DNA from: Paenibacillus sp. NFR01
Lineage (GTDB): Bacteria; Bacillota; Bacilli; Paenibacillales; Paenibacillaceae
Direction: 5' to 3'
NCBI RefSeq assembly: GCF_900111565.1
Contig: NZ_FOIK01000003.1
Span: 372,001 to 436,000, forward strand
Length of the DNA: 64,000 nt
Shown here: piece by piece, positions 20,154 through 28,814 of the stretch
Layout: each line of letters starts with the position of its first letter
Position numbering within the stretch: the first letter of the stretch is position 1
Program-made: the position numbers and the translations under genes
The notes under the pieces: model-generated
What the model saw: only the letters and a program-made list of their open reading frames with translations
Databases searched by the model: none
What the model was told of the DNA's origin: nothing

Positions 20154-21029
20154 ATGCTGAGAGGTTTATATACGGCGGCTGCCGGGATGGTCACACAGCA
20201 GCGCAGACATGATACGGCAACGCAGAATATTGCCAACATGAATACGACTGGATACAAGCAGGTGGACAGCGTCAGCCATGCCTTTCCCGAAGTGTTGATC
20301 TCCGCGATGAGCGGGGGGACTGTTAAACCGGTGGGCCGCATTAATACAGGTGTATTCGCCGAACAGTCAGTATCCCAGTACATGCAAGGGGATATGATCG
20401 AAAGCGGCAAACCGGTCGACTTTGCGCTTTCCACTGATTTACAAGTCACCAATCCGGACACGGGCGGAAATATCGCTTTTGACGGTTCCGGTAAATATAT
20501 AACGGCGGACGGCGAAACCATCTACCGGCCGCAGGCTTTTTTTACTGTGCAGGACGATGCCGGGAATAACCTGTACACCCGGAACGGCAGCTTCACGGTG
20601 GATCCTTCGGGTCAAGTACTGAGCGCCGGCGGATTCAAGGTTCTTGATGCAAGCGGCAATCCGCTGGTGATCACCGGTTCCGAGGACAACTTGAAAGTGG
20701 ACGGACAGGGCAATCTGCTTGATCCGGCCACAGGCCTTCCGTCAGGAACAAAAATCGGGGTCAGCGTCATTGAGCGCCCGCAGGAGCTGGTGCGCGACGG
20801 CAACGGTGTTTTCCATGCCGAGGATCCGACGACGGCAGGGATCCGCTTTGCCACAAATGCTGACAATCTTGAAGTGCGTCAAGGCTACCTGGAGAATTCC
20901 AACGTGGATGCCACTCAGGTTACAGTTGATTTGAATGCCGCTTACCGGGCATATGAAGCCAACCAGCGGGTGGTGCAATATTACGATAGAAGCCTTGATA
21001 AAGCCGTGAACGAAGTCGGCAGAGTCTAG
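20154..21029 (+). CDS. flhO: Flagellar hook-basal body rod protein FlhO (FlgF/FlgG type)
   Basis: A 291-residue rod protein. The N-terminal rod signature is RGLYTAAAGMVTQQRRHDTATQNIANMNTTGYKQ, and the C-terminal GYLENSNVDATQVTVDLNAAYRAYEANQRVVQYYD is the usual flagellar rod/hook end. It assembles outside the membrane through the flagellar export gate, hence no signal peptide. It is paired with flhP, as in Bacillus. Confidence 0.9.
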   Translation: MLRGLYTAAAGMVTQQRRHDTATQNIANMNTTGYKQVDSVSHAFPEVLISAMSGGTVKPVGRINTGVFAEQSVSQYMQGDMIESGKPVDFALSTDLQVTNPDTGGNIAFDGSGKYITADGETIYRPQAFFTVQDDAGNNLYTRNGSFTVDPSGQVLSAGGFKVLDASGNPLVITGSEDNLKVDGQGNLLDPATGLPSGTKIGVSVIERPQELVRDGNGVFHAEDPTTAGIRFATNADNLEVRQGYLENSNVDATQVTVDLNAAYRAYEANQRVVQYYDRSLDKAVNEVGRV

Positions 21030-21047
21030 AACCGGAGGGCGGTAACG

Positions 21048-21869
21048 ATGAATAACTCAACAATCAGCGCTGCGGTATCCATGGCCAGTCTCCAGCAGCG
21101 GCTTGACATTATTGCGAATAATGTCGCTAACATGAATACGGCCGGCTATAAGAGCAAGGAAGGCTCGTTTGAGGACGTGCTGACCCGTGTTCAGCAGCAG
21201 TCGAAGGAATACAACCAGCCGGGCCGCAGTACCCCGCTTGGTTTCACCGTTGGTTACGGCGTACGTGTGCCGGAAGTTACGAGCGACTGGGTAGAAGGCA
21301 CGCTGCAGGAAACCGGTAATCCGACCGATCTGGCGATCCAGGGCAACGGTCTCTTCGGCGTTCAGGTCAACGGCGGAATCGGGTATACGCGGCAGGGCGA
21401 TTTTCATTTTCAGCCGGATCCGGATGATGCTGCCAGCATGATTCTGGTGGACAATACGGGCAATTCCGTTTTAAACTCGGAAGGGGAGCCGATGAGGGTT
21501 CCGGCGAATGTCAGCGCCGCAATTGACGAAAGCGGACGGGTATTGACGAAGACCGGCGACAACGACCCGGTGGAGGTTGCCGGAACGCTGATGATCGTCG
21601 AGCCGCGCAGCAAAAGCGTGCTTCAGGCGGTGGACGGCAATTTTTACGTGCTGGCGGACGGCGTAACCGCTGACCAGGCTTTTGTGCAGCGCCAGCCGGG
21701 CGAAGCCACGGGCATCGGCGTGCGTTCGGGTTATCTGGAGCAGTCCAATGTGGATCTAACCAAAGAAATGACGGAACTTATGCAAATTCAGCGTACATAT
21801 CAGCTGGCCGCGCGGGCGCTTTCTTCCAGCGATCAGATGCAAGGACTGGCTAATAGTATGCGCGGGTAG
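21048..21869 (+). CDS. flhP: Flagellar hook-basal body rod protein FlhP (FlgG type)
   Basis: A 273-residue rod protein with N-terminal LDIIANNVANMNTAGYKSKE and C-terminal GYLEQSNVDLTKEMTELMQIQRTYQLAARALSSSDQM. FlhP is needed for hook completion in B. subtilis. It starts 18 bases after flhO with GGAGGGCGG upstream. Confidence 0.9.
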   Translation: MNNSTISAAVSMASLQQRLDIIANNVANMNTAGYKSKEGSFEDVLTRVQQQSKEYNQPGRSTPLGFTVGYGVRVPEVTSDWVEGTLQETGNPTDLAIQGNGLFGVQVNGGIGYTRQGDFHFQPDPDDAASMILVDNTGNSVLNSEGEPMRVPANVSAAIDESGRVLTKTGDNDPVEVAGTLMIVEPRSKSVLQAVDGNFYVLADGVTADQAFVQRQPGEATGIGVRSGYLEQSNVDLTKEMTELMQIQRTYQLAARALSSSDQMQGLANSMRG

Positions 21870-21877
21870 GTGAAGGA

Positions 21878-22108
21878 ATGAGCCTTAACGATAGCCAAAA
21901 TCCGGCGCAAGACAGCGGAAAGCCGCAGCGGAAACGGAGAATTCGCACGTGGACGATCATCCAGTGGTTCCTGATTCCGATTCTGCTGGTGGGAGCGCTT
22001 GCCGGCGGTCTGGTGACCGGCTATGTTGTGCTGGGGCACCGGGAATTCAGCGATGTGCTTCAGTTCAGCACGTGGAAGCATGTGTATGACCTCGTGTTCG
22101 CGCCGTAA
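21878..22108 (+). CDS. EpuA-type small membrane protein (annotated as RNA polymerase subunit beta in many genomes)
   Basis: A 76-residue protein: basic N-terminal half (KPQRKRRIRTW), one membrane helix (about residues 28-50), and a short tail STWKHVYDLVF. This is the EpuA family, often labelled DNA-directed RNA polymerase subunit beta because of fusions or mis-naming. The function is unknown. It starts eight bases after flhP and is the last gene of that operon. Confidence 0.7.
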   Translation: MSLNDSQNPAQDSGKPQRKRRIRTWTIIQWFLIPILLVGALAGGLVTGYVVLGHREFSDVLQFSTWKHVYDLVFAP

Positions 22109-22117
22109 TTGTTTCGC

Positions 22118-22157
22118 AAACTCCCTTATTGTACATTATGTACAAGGGAGTTTTTTT
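22118..22157 (+). terminator. Strong terminator after the flhOP operon
   Basis: AAACTCCCTT (22118-22127) pairs with AAGGGAGTTT (22144-22153), with an inner GTAC/GTAC stem, then a run of T. Confidence 0.92.
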
Positions 22158-22488
22158 GTTTGGCCGGGCGTTTAAGGGCTTGTCCTAGGTTCGGGTGGAC
22201 GTAGATGGAAGTTTTTCTTATAATTCAGAATGTATGAACTTTAGGATAGACGACATCCTGAATGGACTCGGGTAGGTGTTTTTCTTATACTGGGATATGT
22301 ATATAAAGCCGGGGAGGCCGGCGGCGCGTAAAAAGGCCCTCTCCGTCATGCGGCGCATGCCTGGAGAAAGCCCCTATCTTAACCTCCACTTCTGCAGGTG
22401 GTGAAGGATAGCTATAGTTTTTGCCGAAGCGGTCCATATTTATGCAGTTGCTGTACATATCCGTATTTCCGAAAGGGGCTTGTCCTTA
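22158..22488 (+). other. Non-coding region before fabZ with direct repeats
   Basis: There is no credible gene. The 11-base word GGGCTTGTCCT occurs at 22176-22186 and again at 22476-22486, exactly 300 bases apart. A second imperfect pair, GTTTTTCTTATA plus ATGTAT, starts at 22211 and 22278. A weak promoter (TGGACT at 22263, TATACT at 22286-22291) would give a leader of about 190 bases ahead of fabZ. Confidence 0.5.
22340..22422 (+). promoter_or_regulatory. Structured leader with terminator-like hairpin upstream of fabZ
   Basis: Hairpin A pairs TCTCC (22340-22344) with GGAGA (22363-22367) and, inside, CATGC with GCATG. Hairpin B pairs CTATC (22374-22378) with GATAG (22407-22411) and CCAC (22386-22389) with GTGG (22398-22401), and is followed by five T (22418-22422). 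This layout suits an attenuator or riboswitch, but it matches no class I know. Confidence 0.45.
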
Positions 22489-22911
22489 ATGATGAATATC
22501 AATGAGATCCAGGAGATCATCCCGCACCGGCCGCCATTTTTGCTGGTGGACAAAATTATCGAAATCGAAATGGGCAAACGGGCGGTAGGCATCAAGAACG
22601 TAACGGTGAACGAGCCGTTTTTTGTCGGCCATTTTCCGGGATATCCGGTGATGCCCGGCGTGCTGATTACCGAAGCGCTTGCGCAGGTCGGCGCCGTGGC
22701 GATCCTTGGGGTTGAAGCGAACCGGGGCAAAATCGGGTTCCTGGCCGGACTCGACGGCTTCCGCTTCCGCGGTCAAGTGGTTCCCGGCGATACGCTGACG
22801 CTTGAAGTCGAAATCACCCGCCTCAAGGGCAGCATCGGCAAAGGCCAAGCTACCGCCAAGGTGGACGATAAAGTTGTAGCCTCCGGAGAGATAATGTTTG
22901 CGCTAAGCTAA
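22489..22911 (+). CDS. fabZ: 3-hydroxyacyl-ACP dehydratase FabZ
   Basis: A 140-residue hot-dog-fold enzyme that dehydrates 3-hydroxyacyl-ACP in type II fatty acid synthesis. The catalytic His48 is in [15 protein letters not shown] and the catalytic Glu62 in [24 protein letters not shown] is at the N-terminus. ATG 22489 (MMNINEIQ) fits GAAAGGGG ten bases upstream; ATG 22492 is equally possible, and TTG 22480 overlaps the site. I saw no FapR operator. Confidence 0.95.
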   Translation: MMNINEIQEIIPHRPPFLLVDKIIEIEMGKRAVGIKNVTVNEPFFVGHFPGYPVMPGVLITEALAQVGAVAILGVEANRGKIGFLAGLDGFRFRGQVVPGDTLTLEVEITRLKGSIGKGQATAKVDDKVVASGEIMFALS

Positions 22912-22955
22912 CCGTTTTAGTTCATCCAATTTATAGATATGAAGGAGAGATATCC

Positions 22956-24674
22956 ATGACTGAATTAAGCCCAAAAGCTGCTGAAACGTTGTCCCGCTGG
23001 TTGCAGGACCCGTCCGTGGACGAAGCGACGAAAGCCGAACTCAAAGCGTTGGAGAACGACCCGAAGGAACTTGAAGAGCGTTTTTACCGTGATCTCGAGT
23101 TTGGTACAGGCGGTCTGCGCGGCGTGATCGGCGCGGGCAGCAACCGGATGAACCGTTACACGGTGGGCCGGGCTACCCAAGGGTTGGCGAACTACCTGCT
23201 GGAAAAGCATACCGGCGAAGGCAGACCGTCCGTGGTCATCGCCCATGACTCCCGCCGGTTCTCGCCGGAATTTACGCTGGAAGCCGCACTGGTGCTCGCC
23301 GGAAACGGCATCGACGCCCACCTGTACCCTTCGCTGCGCTCGACGCCGCAGCTTTCGTTCAGCGTCCGCCATTTGAAGGCAACCGGAGGGATTGTCATCA
23401 CCGCCAGCCATAATCCGCCGGAATATAACGGCTACAAAGTATACAATGCCGAAGGCGGTCAGCTGGTACCGGACGAAGCGGAGCAAGTGATTGCGGCGAT
23501 TCTGGAAGTGGATTCCTTTAACGGTGTAAAACGGATTTCCCGCGAAGAGGCGGAAGCGGCAGGCCTGCTGCACTGGCTCGGCGAAGCGGAAGACGAAGCG
23601 TTTACGGATACGGTGGCTGCGGTCAGCGTTGCCCGTGACGAAATTACAGCGAAGCTGGGCAAAGACTTCTCCATCGTCTATACGCCGCTGCATGGAACGG
23701 GCAATCTGCCGGTCCGCCGTGTGCTGGAGAAGATCGGCTTCACGAAGGTGCATGTGGTGCCTGAGCAGGAGCAGCCGGATTCCGAATTCTCGACGGTGAA
23801 GTCGCCGAACCCGGAAGAACGTGAAGCGTTCACGCTGGCGATGAAGCTCGGGGAAGAGCTGGGCGCGGATCTGCTGATCGGAACCGACCCGGATGCGGAC
23901 CGGATGGGCGCTGTCGTGCGGGATAACGAAGGCAAGTTCGTAGTGCTGACCGGCAACCAGTCCGGAGCGTTGATGATCCATTACTACTTGAGCCGCCTGC
24001 AGGAGCTGGGCAAGCTGCCGAAGAACGGCGCTGTCGTCAAAACGATCGTTACCAGCGAAATGGGCGCGGCTGTCGCTTCCCACTACGGTGCGACCGTATT
24101 CAACACTTTGACCGGCTTTAAATACATTGGGGAAAAAATGACCCAATTCGAACAGTCGGGTGAATACACCTACTTGTTCGGGTATGAGGAAAGCTACGGT
24201 TATCTGGCCGGCAACTACGCCCGCGATAAAGATGCTGTGCTTGCCGCCATGCTGATTGCCGAAGCGGGCGCTTACTACAAGGCCCAAGGTAAAACGCTGT
24301 ATGACGTACTTCAAGAGCTGTACGAGCAATTCGGATACTTCCTGGAGAGCCTGGAGTCCCGCACGCTCAAGGGCAAAGACGGAGTGGCGCAGATTCAGGG
24401 AATCATGACTGACTGGCGCAGCAATCCGCCGCAGGAAATTGCCGGCGCGGCTGTAACTGAAGTTCTCGATTACTCGCTAGGCCTAAACGGTCTTCCGAAG
24501 GAAAACGTACTGAAATATCTGCTCTCCGACGGTTCCTGGTTCTGCCTGCGTCCGTCCGGTACCGAGCCGAAAATCAAGGTGTACTTTGCGGTCCGCGGCG
24601 AATCGGTACAGAACGCCAAAGATAAGGTCGCTGCGCTGACTGGGCAGGTTATGGCGCGGGTCGACGGGAAATAA
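22956..24674 (+). CDS. pgcA: Phosphoglucomutase/phosphomannomutase family protein (PgcA-like)
   Basis: A 572-residue alpha-D-phosphohexomutase interconverting glucose-6-P and glucose-1-P, a precursor for UDP-glucose and surface polymers. The phosphoserine Ser151 is in TASHNPPEYNGYKVY, the metal loop GTDPDADR is at about 309-316, the sugar loop GYEESYGYLAG near residue 409, and the phosphate loop RPSGTEPKIKVY near the C-terminus. The length fits B. subtilis PgcA rather than the shorter GlmM. AAGGAGAGA lies upstream. Confidence 0.9.
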   Translation: MTELSPKAAETLSRWLQDPSVDEATKAELKALENDPKELEERFYRDLEFGTGGLRGVIGAGSNRMNRYTVGRATQGLANYLLEKHTGEGRPSVVIAHDSRRFSPEFTLEAALVLAGNGIDAHLYPSLRSTPQLSFSVRHLKATGGIVITASHNPPEYNGYKVYNAEGGQLVPDEAEQVIAAILEVDSFNGVKRISREEAEAAGLLHWLGEAEDEAFTDTVAAVSVARDEITAKLGKDFSIVYTPLHGTGNLPVRRVLEKIGFTKVHVVPEQEQPDSEFSTVKSPNPEEREAFTLAMKLGEELGADLLIGTDPDADRMGAVVRDNEGKFVVLTGNQSGALMIHYYLSRLQELGKLPKNGAVVKTIVTSEMGAAVASHYGATVFNTLTGFKYIGEKMTQFEQSGEYTYLFGYEESYGYLAGNYARDKDAVLAAMLIAEAGAYYKAQGKTLYDVLQELYEQFGYFLESLESRTLKGKDGVAQIQGIMTDWRSNPPQEIAGAAVTEVLDYSLGLNGLPKENVLKYLLSDGSWFCLRPSGTEPKIKVYFAVRGESVQNAKDKVAALTGQVMARVDGK

Positions 24675-24698
24675 TACAACTGTAAAAGCTGGATCGCG

Positions 24699-24739
24699 GA
24701 AACGGATACCGTCATGGTTTTGGGGCGGACATCCGTTTC
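24699..24739 (+). other. Long hairpin between pgcA and the DUF5693 gene
   Basis: GAAACGGAT (24699-24707) pairs exactly with ATCCGTTTC (24731-24739), with inner CCG/CGG pairing. No T-run follows, so termination is doubtful. Confidence 0.55.
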
Positions 24740-24784
24740 TGCTTGAGTATAGAGGGTTTGAAGTGAGATGAGGAGGAACTTTTG

Positions 24785-26821
24785 GTGCAGCAGAAATGGC
24801 AACGTTGGAATATCGCTTCACGCAGATGGCTGTGGATAATCGTCGTGATCGGTTTGGTCGCGGCGCTCCCGGTCGTCTATGACCGACTGCAGACCGAGAA
24901 ATCTTCGAAAACGGTGGAAATCGTTTTTGATTACCGCGACCTGGTGGATGCGGCAAGCTACCGCAGCAATCCGCAGGACTATATTTCCGAGCAGCTCGAC
25001 CGGTTGAAGGAAGCCGGCGTGCAAAGCATGGCAATTTACGAGAATACACTTGACGATTACCGCAAAGCCCGGCGTTTGATGCTGTGGGGCGCAACGGATA
25101 TCGCGAATTTGACGGATACGGTGATCCCGGAGAATGATAATTATACATACGTTCTCTTTACCAGCACGGCGAATTCGGACGCCTTGTCCCCGGTGATCAA
25201 GGACACCTTCGGCCGGCTGGGTATCGTAACCGAAGATTGGGAATTCCGCGGGCAAAAAGGTCTGATCATCAAGACGCCGATCGAGGATGCTACGCTGAAG
25301 CCGATTCAGCCGGACCCGTTCACATTGGACATGCTGCATGACAAAGGTTTTAACATCGTGCCGCGGCTCGTCGACTCGCTGCCGTACGACCAGGATGCCG
25401 TGAAGCTGCTGCTGGACCGTTATGCGGATCTGGGCGTCAAACGCATTTTGTTCGAGGGCGATTCGGTCAAAGGTTATAATGACAACGCCAAATTGAACAG
25501 CCTCTCCGCCTTTGCCGATCTTTTGAAAGAACGGGGTATCGGCATCGCGGCGATTGAGAATATCAAGGCTCAGCAGAAGGGGTTCAAAACGCTGGCCTAT
25601 CAGCTGGACTATAACGTTACCCGTCTTTATTCGCTTAGTGAAAATGATTCCAGCCTGTCGCCGGAAACGATTGCCGACCGCTTTGCGCTGGCGACCAAAG
25701 ACCGCAACATCCGGATGCTATACTTGAACACCGCACCTTCCCGCGATGTCAGCAAGGCGCAAATCACGGATACCCTGGACAATCTGATCACTAGCTTAAG
25801 CGGACCGGATGGCGCTATAGAGAAGATCGAGGACAACGGCTTCAAGCTGGGCCAAGCTACCGCCTTTGACGTCGTGGATTCCGATTATCAGCGTTACTTC
25901 AAGCTTATTGCCGTCGTCGGCGCCGTGTCGATGGTGGCCTTGATGATTTCGTACTTTATCCCGTGGCTGACGCTTCCGGCCTGGGCGCTTGGCCTCGTGG
26001 GCAGCGCGGGATTGCTGGCACTGAAGCCGGATTTGTTTGCTCAGGCACTGGCTTTGGCCGTAGGTATCAGCGCGCCGACCGTTGCCGTCATACTGGCCAT
26101 CCGCAAAATCAATGAAATGGGGCCGCCGCTTCGTAAAAACCCGCTGACTTACGTAGAGATGAGCCCGGGCCGGCGGCTGGCGCACAGCCTGGTGCTGTAT
26201 GTCAAAACCGCTTTGATCTCGCTCTCCGCGGTTCCATTTGTCATCTCCTTGCTGAACAATATTACGTACAGTCTGGTGCTTGACCAGTTCCGCGGCGTAA
26301 GCCTGCTGCATCTGGCGCCGATCGGGCTAATCGCGATTTACGTACTGCTGTATCGCGGCGAATTTGCCTTTAACAAAACCGGCAAGCTGCTTCGTACGCC
26401 GATTACCTTATCTTGGGTGATTGCAGCGGGTGTTATCGGAATTTTGGGTATGTATTATTTGAGCCGTACCGGAAACAACGGCAGCGTGAGCTCGATTGAA
26501 ATGTCCTTCCGGACGTTCTTGGAAAATACGGTGCATGTCCGGCCGCGCAACAAGGAGTTCCTGCTGGCACATCCGCTCTTTATCGCAGGCGCTTTTATGG
26601 CTTATAAATACCGAGGCGCCGCATTCTTAATGATCATTGCGGTCATCGGGCAGCTGTCCATGGTGGATACTTTCGCCCACATCCATTCTCCGGTCATCAT
26701 CTCGCTGATCCGCGGCGGACTCGGACTGGGGCTCGGTTTGATTCTGGGTCTGGTAGCCGTAGCGGCTTGGCAAATCCTTGAAGGGTGTTGGAAACGATGG
26801 TCGCCTCTGCTCAAAAAATAA
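24785..26821 (+). CDS. DUF5693 family polytopic membrane protein
   Basis: A 678-residue protein of unknown function. One N-terminal membrane helix (about residues 14-33) is followed by an extracellular domain of about 330 residues, then eight to ten helices from about residue 370 to the end, with a Gly/Leu-rich last helix. The soluble part looks alpha/beta (FDYRDLVDAASY, GVKRILFEGDSVKGY). I use GTG 24785, eight bases after AGGAGG; TTG 24782 is too close to it. The gene overlaps csaB by 25 bases, so the products are probably made together. By context it may act on the wall polymer that CsaB pyruvylates, for example in its export or assembly; that role is inferred. Confidence 0.75.
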   Translation: MQQKWQRWNIASRRWLWIIVVIGLVAALPVVYDRLQTEKSSKTVEIVFDYRDLVDAASYRSNPQDYISEQLDRLKEAGVQSMAIYENTLDDYRKARRLMLWGATDIANLTDTVIPENDNYTYVLFTSTANSDALSPVIKDTFGRLGIVTEDWEFRGQKGLIIKTPIEDATLKPIQPDPFTLDMLHDKGFNIVPRLVDSLPYDQDAVKLLLDRYADLGVKRILFEGDSVKGYNDNAKLNSLSAFADLLKERGIGIAAIENIKAQQKGFKTLAYQLDYNVTRLYSLSENDSSLSPETIADRFALATKDRNIRMLYLNTAPSRDVSKAQITDTLDNLITSLSGPDGAIEKIEDNGFKLGQATAFDVVDSDYQRYFKLIAVVGAVSMVALMISYFIPWLTLPAWALGLVGSAGLLALKPDLFAQALALAVGISAPTVAVILAIRKINEMGPPLRKNPLTYVEMSPGRRLAHSLVLYVKTALISLSAVPFVISLLNNITYSLVLDQFRGVSLLHLAPIGLIAIYVLLYRGEFAFNKTGKLLRTPITLSWVIAAGVIGILGMYYLSRTGNNGSVSSIEMSFRTFLENTVHVRPRNKEFLLAHPLFIAGAFMAYKYRGAAFLMIIAVIGQLSMVDTFAHIHSPVIISLIRGGLGLGLGLILGLVAVAAWQILEGCWKRWSPLLKK

Positions 26822-27936
26822 TTCTGTCCGGCTATTACGGCTTCCGTAACAGCGGCGACGAAGCGGTGCTGCAATCGATTTTGAACGCACTCGACAAGGA
26901 ATCGGAGGCTTCAGGTATCGTTTTCAAACCGGTCGTCCTGTCGATTGATCCCGAATGGACAAGCGTCACCTATGGCGTAGAAGCTGTTCACCGGATGAAA
27001 CTCGGCGAAGTCCGGCGTGCAATTGCGGACAGCGTAGGGCTAATCAGCGGCGGCGGAAGCCTGCTGCAGGATGTCACCAGTCCCAAGACGATTCCTTATT
27101 ATCTTGGCGTCATCAAGCTTGCCCAGTGGATGGGCAAACCGACGTTTATTTATGCGCAAGGCGTCGGCCCGGTAAACCGCAAGCTGTTCCACCCGCTGAT
27201 CAAGTCGGTGCTGCGCAAATGCGCCTACATCTCCGTGCGGGATGAGCAGTCGCGTACCCTGCTGGGGCAGATAGGGCTGGAGCAGAGCCGCATTGCGGTT
27301 GTTCCTGATCCGGTTATGGGGCTTGCCCTGCCGAAAGGCAGCGCTGCTCCCGATCGGACACACGCTGGCACGGAGAGCTCCCTGCCGACGGTAGGCATCT
27401 CCGTCCGCTTCTGGGAGCAGGACCGCCGCGAGCTGGATGCCCTTGCGGAAGGCTTGATCAAGGCTTGCGGCGAAATGCCGCTCCATCTGCGTTTCCTGCC
27501 GTTTCACCATCCCTCGGATAACGAGGCATCGCGGTATGTGATGAGCAAGCTGGAAGCAGCCGTCAAAGATAAAGGCGGCGCCGTTAGCTTTTGCGAGGAT
27601 GCGCTGCATCCTATGCAAATGCTGCAGGAAGTGGCCGGCTGCGATGCGCTGATTGGCATGCGGCTGCACAGCCTGATCTATGCGGCCGGCAGACGCGTAC
27701 CGCTGATGGGCGTGTCTTACGATCCGAAGATCGACCAGTTTCTGCGCCGGATCGACTGCAAGCCTGTGGGGGCGACAGCATCCCTGGATAGCGGGTCAGT
27801 TGCGGCAGAGCTCTTGAAGCTGCTTCGTACAGGCGAGTCGTGGAAGCTTGAACGTGAGCCGCTCATAGCCGGGCTGGTTAGCGAAGCCGAAGCGCCTGCA
27901 AGACAAATTGGACAATATTTCCGGCATAAAGGATGA
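26797..27936 (+). CDS. csaB: Polysaccharide pyruvyl transferase CsaB
   Basis: A 379-residue enzyme of the polysaccharide pyruvyl transferase family. CsaB puts a ketal pyruvate on ManNAc of the secondary cell wall polymer, the group recognised by SLH domains. Visible signatures are ILSGYYGFRNSGDEAVLQSI at the N-terminus, GLISGGGSLLQDVTS near residue 78, FIYAQGVGPV near residue 118, and the conserved His291 in GMRLHSLIYA. The start is ATG 26797 with AAGGGTG nine bases upstream, inside the end of the DUF5693 gene. Three SLH-type surface proteins are encoded within 18 kb. Confidence 0.93.
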   Translation: MVASAQKIILSGYYGFRNSGDEAVLQSILNALDKESEASGIVFKPVVLSIDPEWTSVTYGVEAVHRMKLGEVRRAIADSVGLISGGGSLLQDVTSPKTIPYYLGVIKLAQWMGKPTFIYAQGVGPVNRKLFHPLIKSVLRKCAYISVRDEQSRTLLGQIGLEQSRIAVVPDPVMGLALPKGSAAPDRTHAGTESSLPTVGISVRFWEQDRRELDALAEGLIKACGEMPLHLRFLPFHHPSDNEASRYVMSKLEAAVKDKGGAVSFCEDALHPMQMLQEVAGCDALIGMRLHSLIYAAGRRVPLMGVSYDPKIDQFLRRIDCKPVGATASLDSGSVAAELLKLLRTGESWKLEREPLIAGLVSEAEAPARQIGQYFRHKG

Positions 27937-27942
27937 TTAAAT

Positions 27943-28698
27943 ATGAAGGCGGATAGTGTAATACCTACTGTGCCGATTTTCGGCGTCCGTGTATCGAAGG
28001 TGGACATGCAGGCCACGGTTCGGTACCTGGTGGATGCCGTGCAGCGGCGCGAGCCGCATCAAGTCATTACAGCCAATCCGATTATGATTATGGCCGCTCT
28101 GGAGAATCCGGCTTACATGGATATCATGAAATCGGCGGAGCTGGTTGTGCCGGACGGCACGGGCGTCGTATGGGCTGCCGAATATTGCAAACAGCCGGTG
28201 GCCGAGCGGGTTGCCGGATTCGATCTGCTGCATGAGCTGTTGCGCGAGGGAGAACAATACGGCTGGAGATTTTATCTTCTCGGCTCGACGCCTGAAGTCA
28301 TTCGAGAAACCGCGGTCCGGATTGAAGCGAAATATCCGGGGGTAGTGATCTGCGGATATCGCGACGGATTTTTCGGACCGGATCAGGATGAAGCGGTTGT
28401 CGAAGAGATCATTCAGACCCGGCCGGACTTCCTTTTTGTGGCCAGAGGCGCGGATACCCAGGAGCCTTGGATTGCCAAATACAAGGACAAGCTGAACATT
28501 CCGGTCATGATGGGAGTCGGCGGCAGCTTCGATGTCATCTCCGGCAAAAGCCGGCGCGCCCCGAAACTTTTCCAAAAGCTTCGTGCGGAGTGGCTGTATC
28601 GCCTTTTGAAAGAACCAACGAGGTACAAAAGAATGCTTGCCCTGCCGAAATTCGCAGTAAAAGTGCTGCGTGAGAAAGATAAAGTGACAAAAGCCTAG
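27943..28698 (+). CDS. tagA: WecG/TagA/CpsF family N-acetylmannosaminyltransferase
   Basis: A 251-residue glycosyltransferase that adds ManNAc to lipid-linked GlcNAc, the first committed step of wall polymer synthesis. TANP with Thr43 and PDGTGVVW with Asp71 match the proposed active site, and GADTQEPWI takes the place of the usual GxPxQE motif, keeping QE. It begins seven bases after csaB. In Paenibacillus alvei TagA is reported to start the SLH-binding wall polymer, which fits this context. Confidence 0.9.
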   Translation: MKADSVIPTVPIFGVRVSKVDMQATVRYLVDAVQRREPHQVITANPIMIMAALENPAYMDIMKSAELVVPDGTGVVWAAEYCKQPVAERVAGFDLLHELLREGEQYGWRFYLLGSTPEVIRETAVRIEAKYPGVVICGYRDGFFGPDQDEAVVEEIIQTRPDFLFVARGADTQEPWIAKYKDKLNIPVMMGVGGSFDVISGKSRRAPKLFQKLRAEWLYRLLKEPTRYKRMLALPKFAVKVLREKDKVTKA

Positions 28699-28749
28699 GA
28701 AAATCCGAAAATTTACTGAAAAAATCCGCTATGCCGCCATAAAACGGAA

Positions 28750-28779
28750 TTGGAATTTGATTTTAGTTCAGCGTATAAT
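28750..28779 (+). promoter_or_regulatory. Sigma-A-like promoter of tagO
   Basis: TTGGAA (28750-28755), 18-base spacer, TATAAT (28774-28779), 36 bases before the gene. Confidence 0.55.
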
Positions 28780-28814
28780 TCAATGCGGTAGAGAAATGGG
28801 GGTCGACTGATCGA

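Noticed and set aside
22158..22488. FapR operator before fabZ
   Set aside because: No sequence resembling the FapR palindrome was found.
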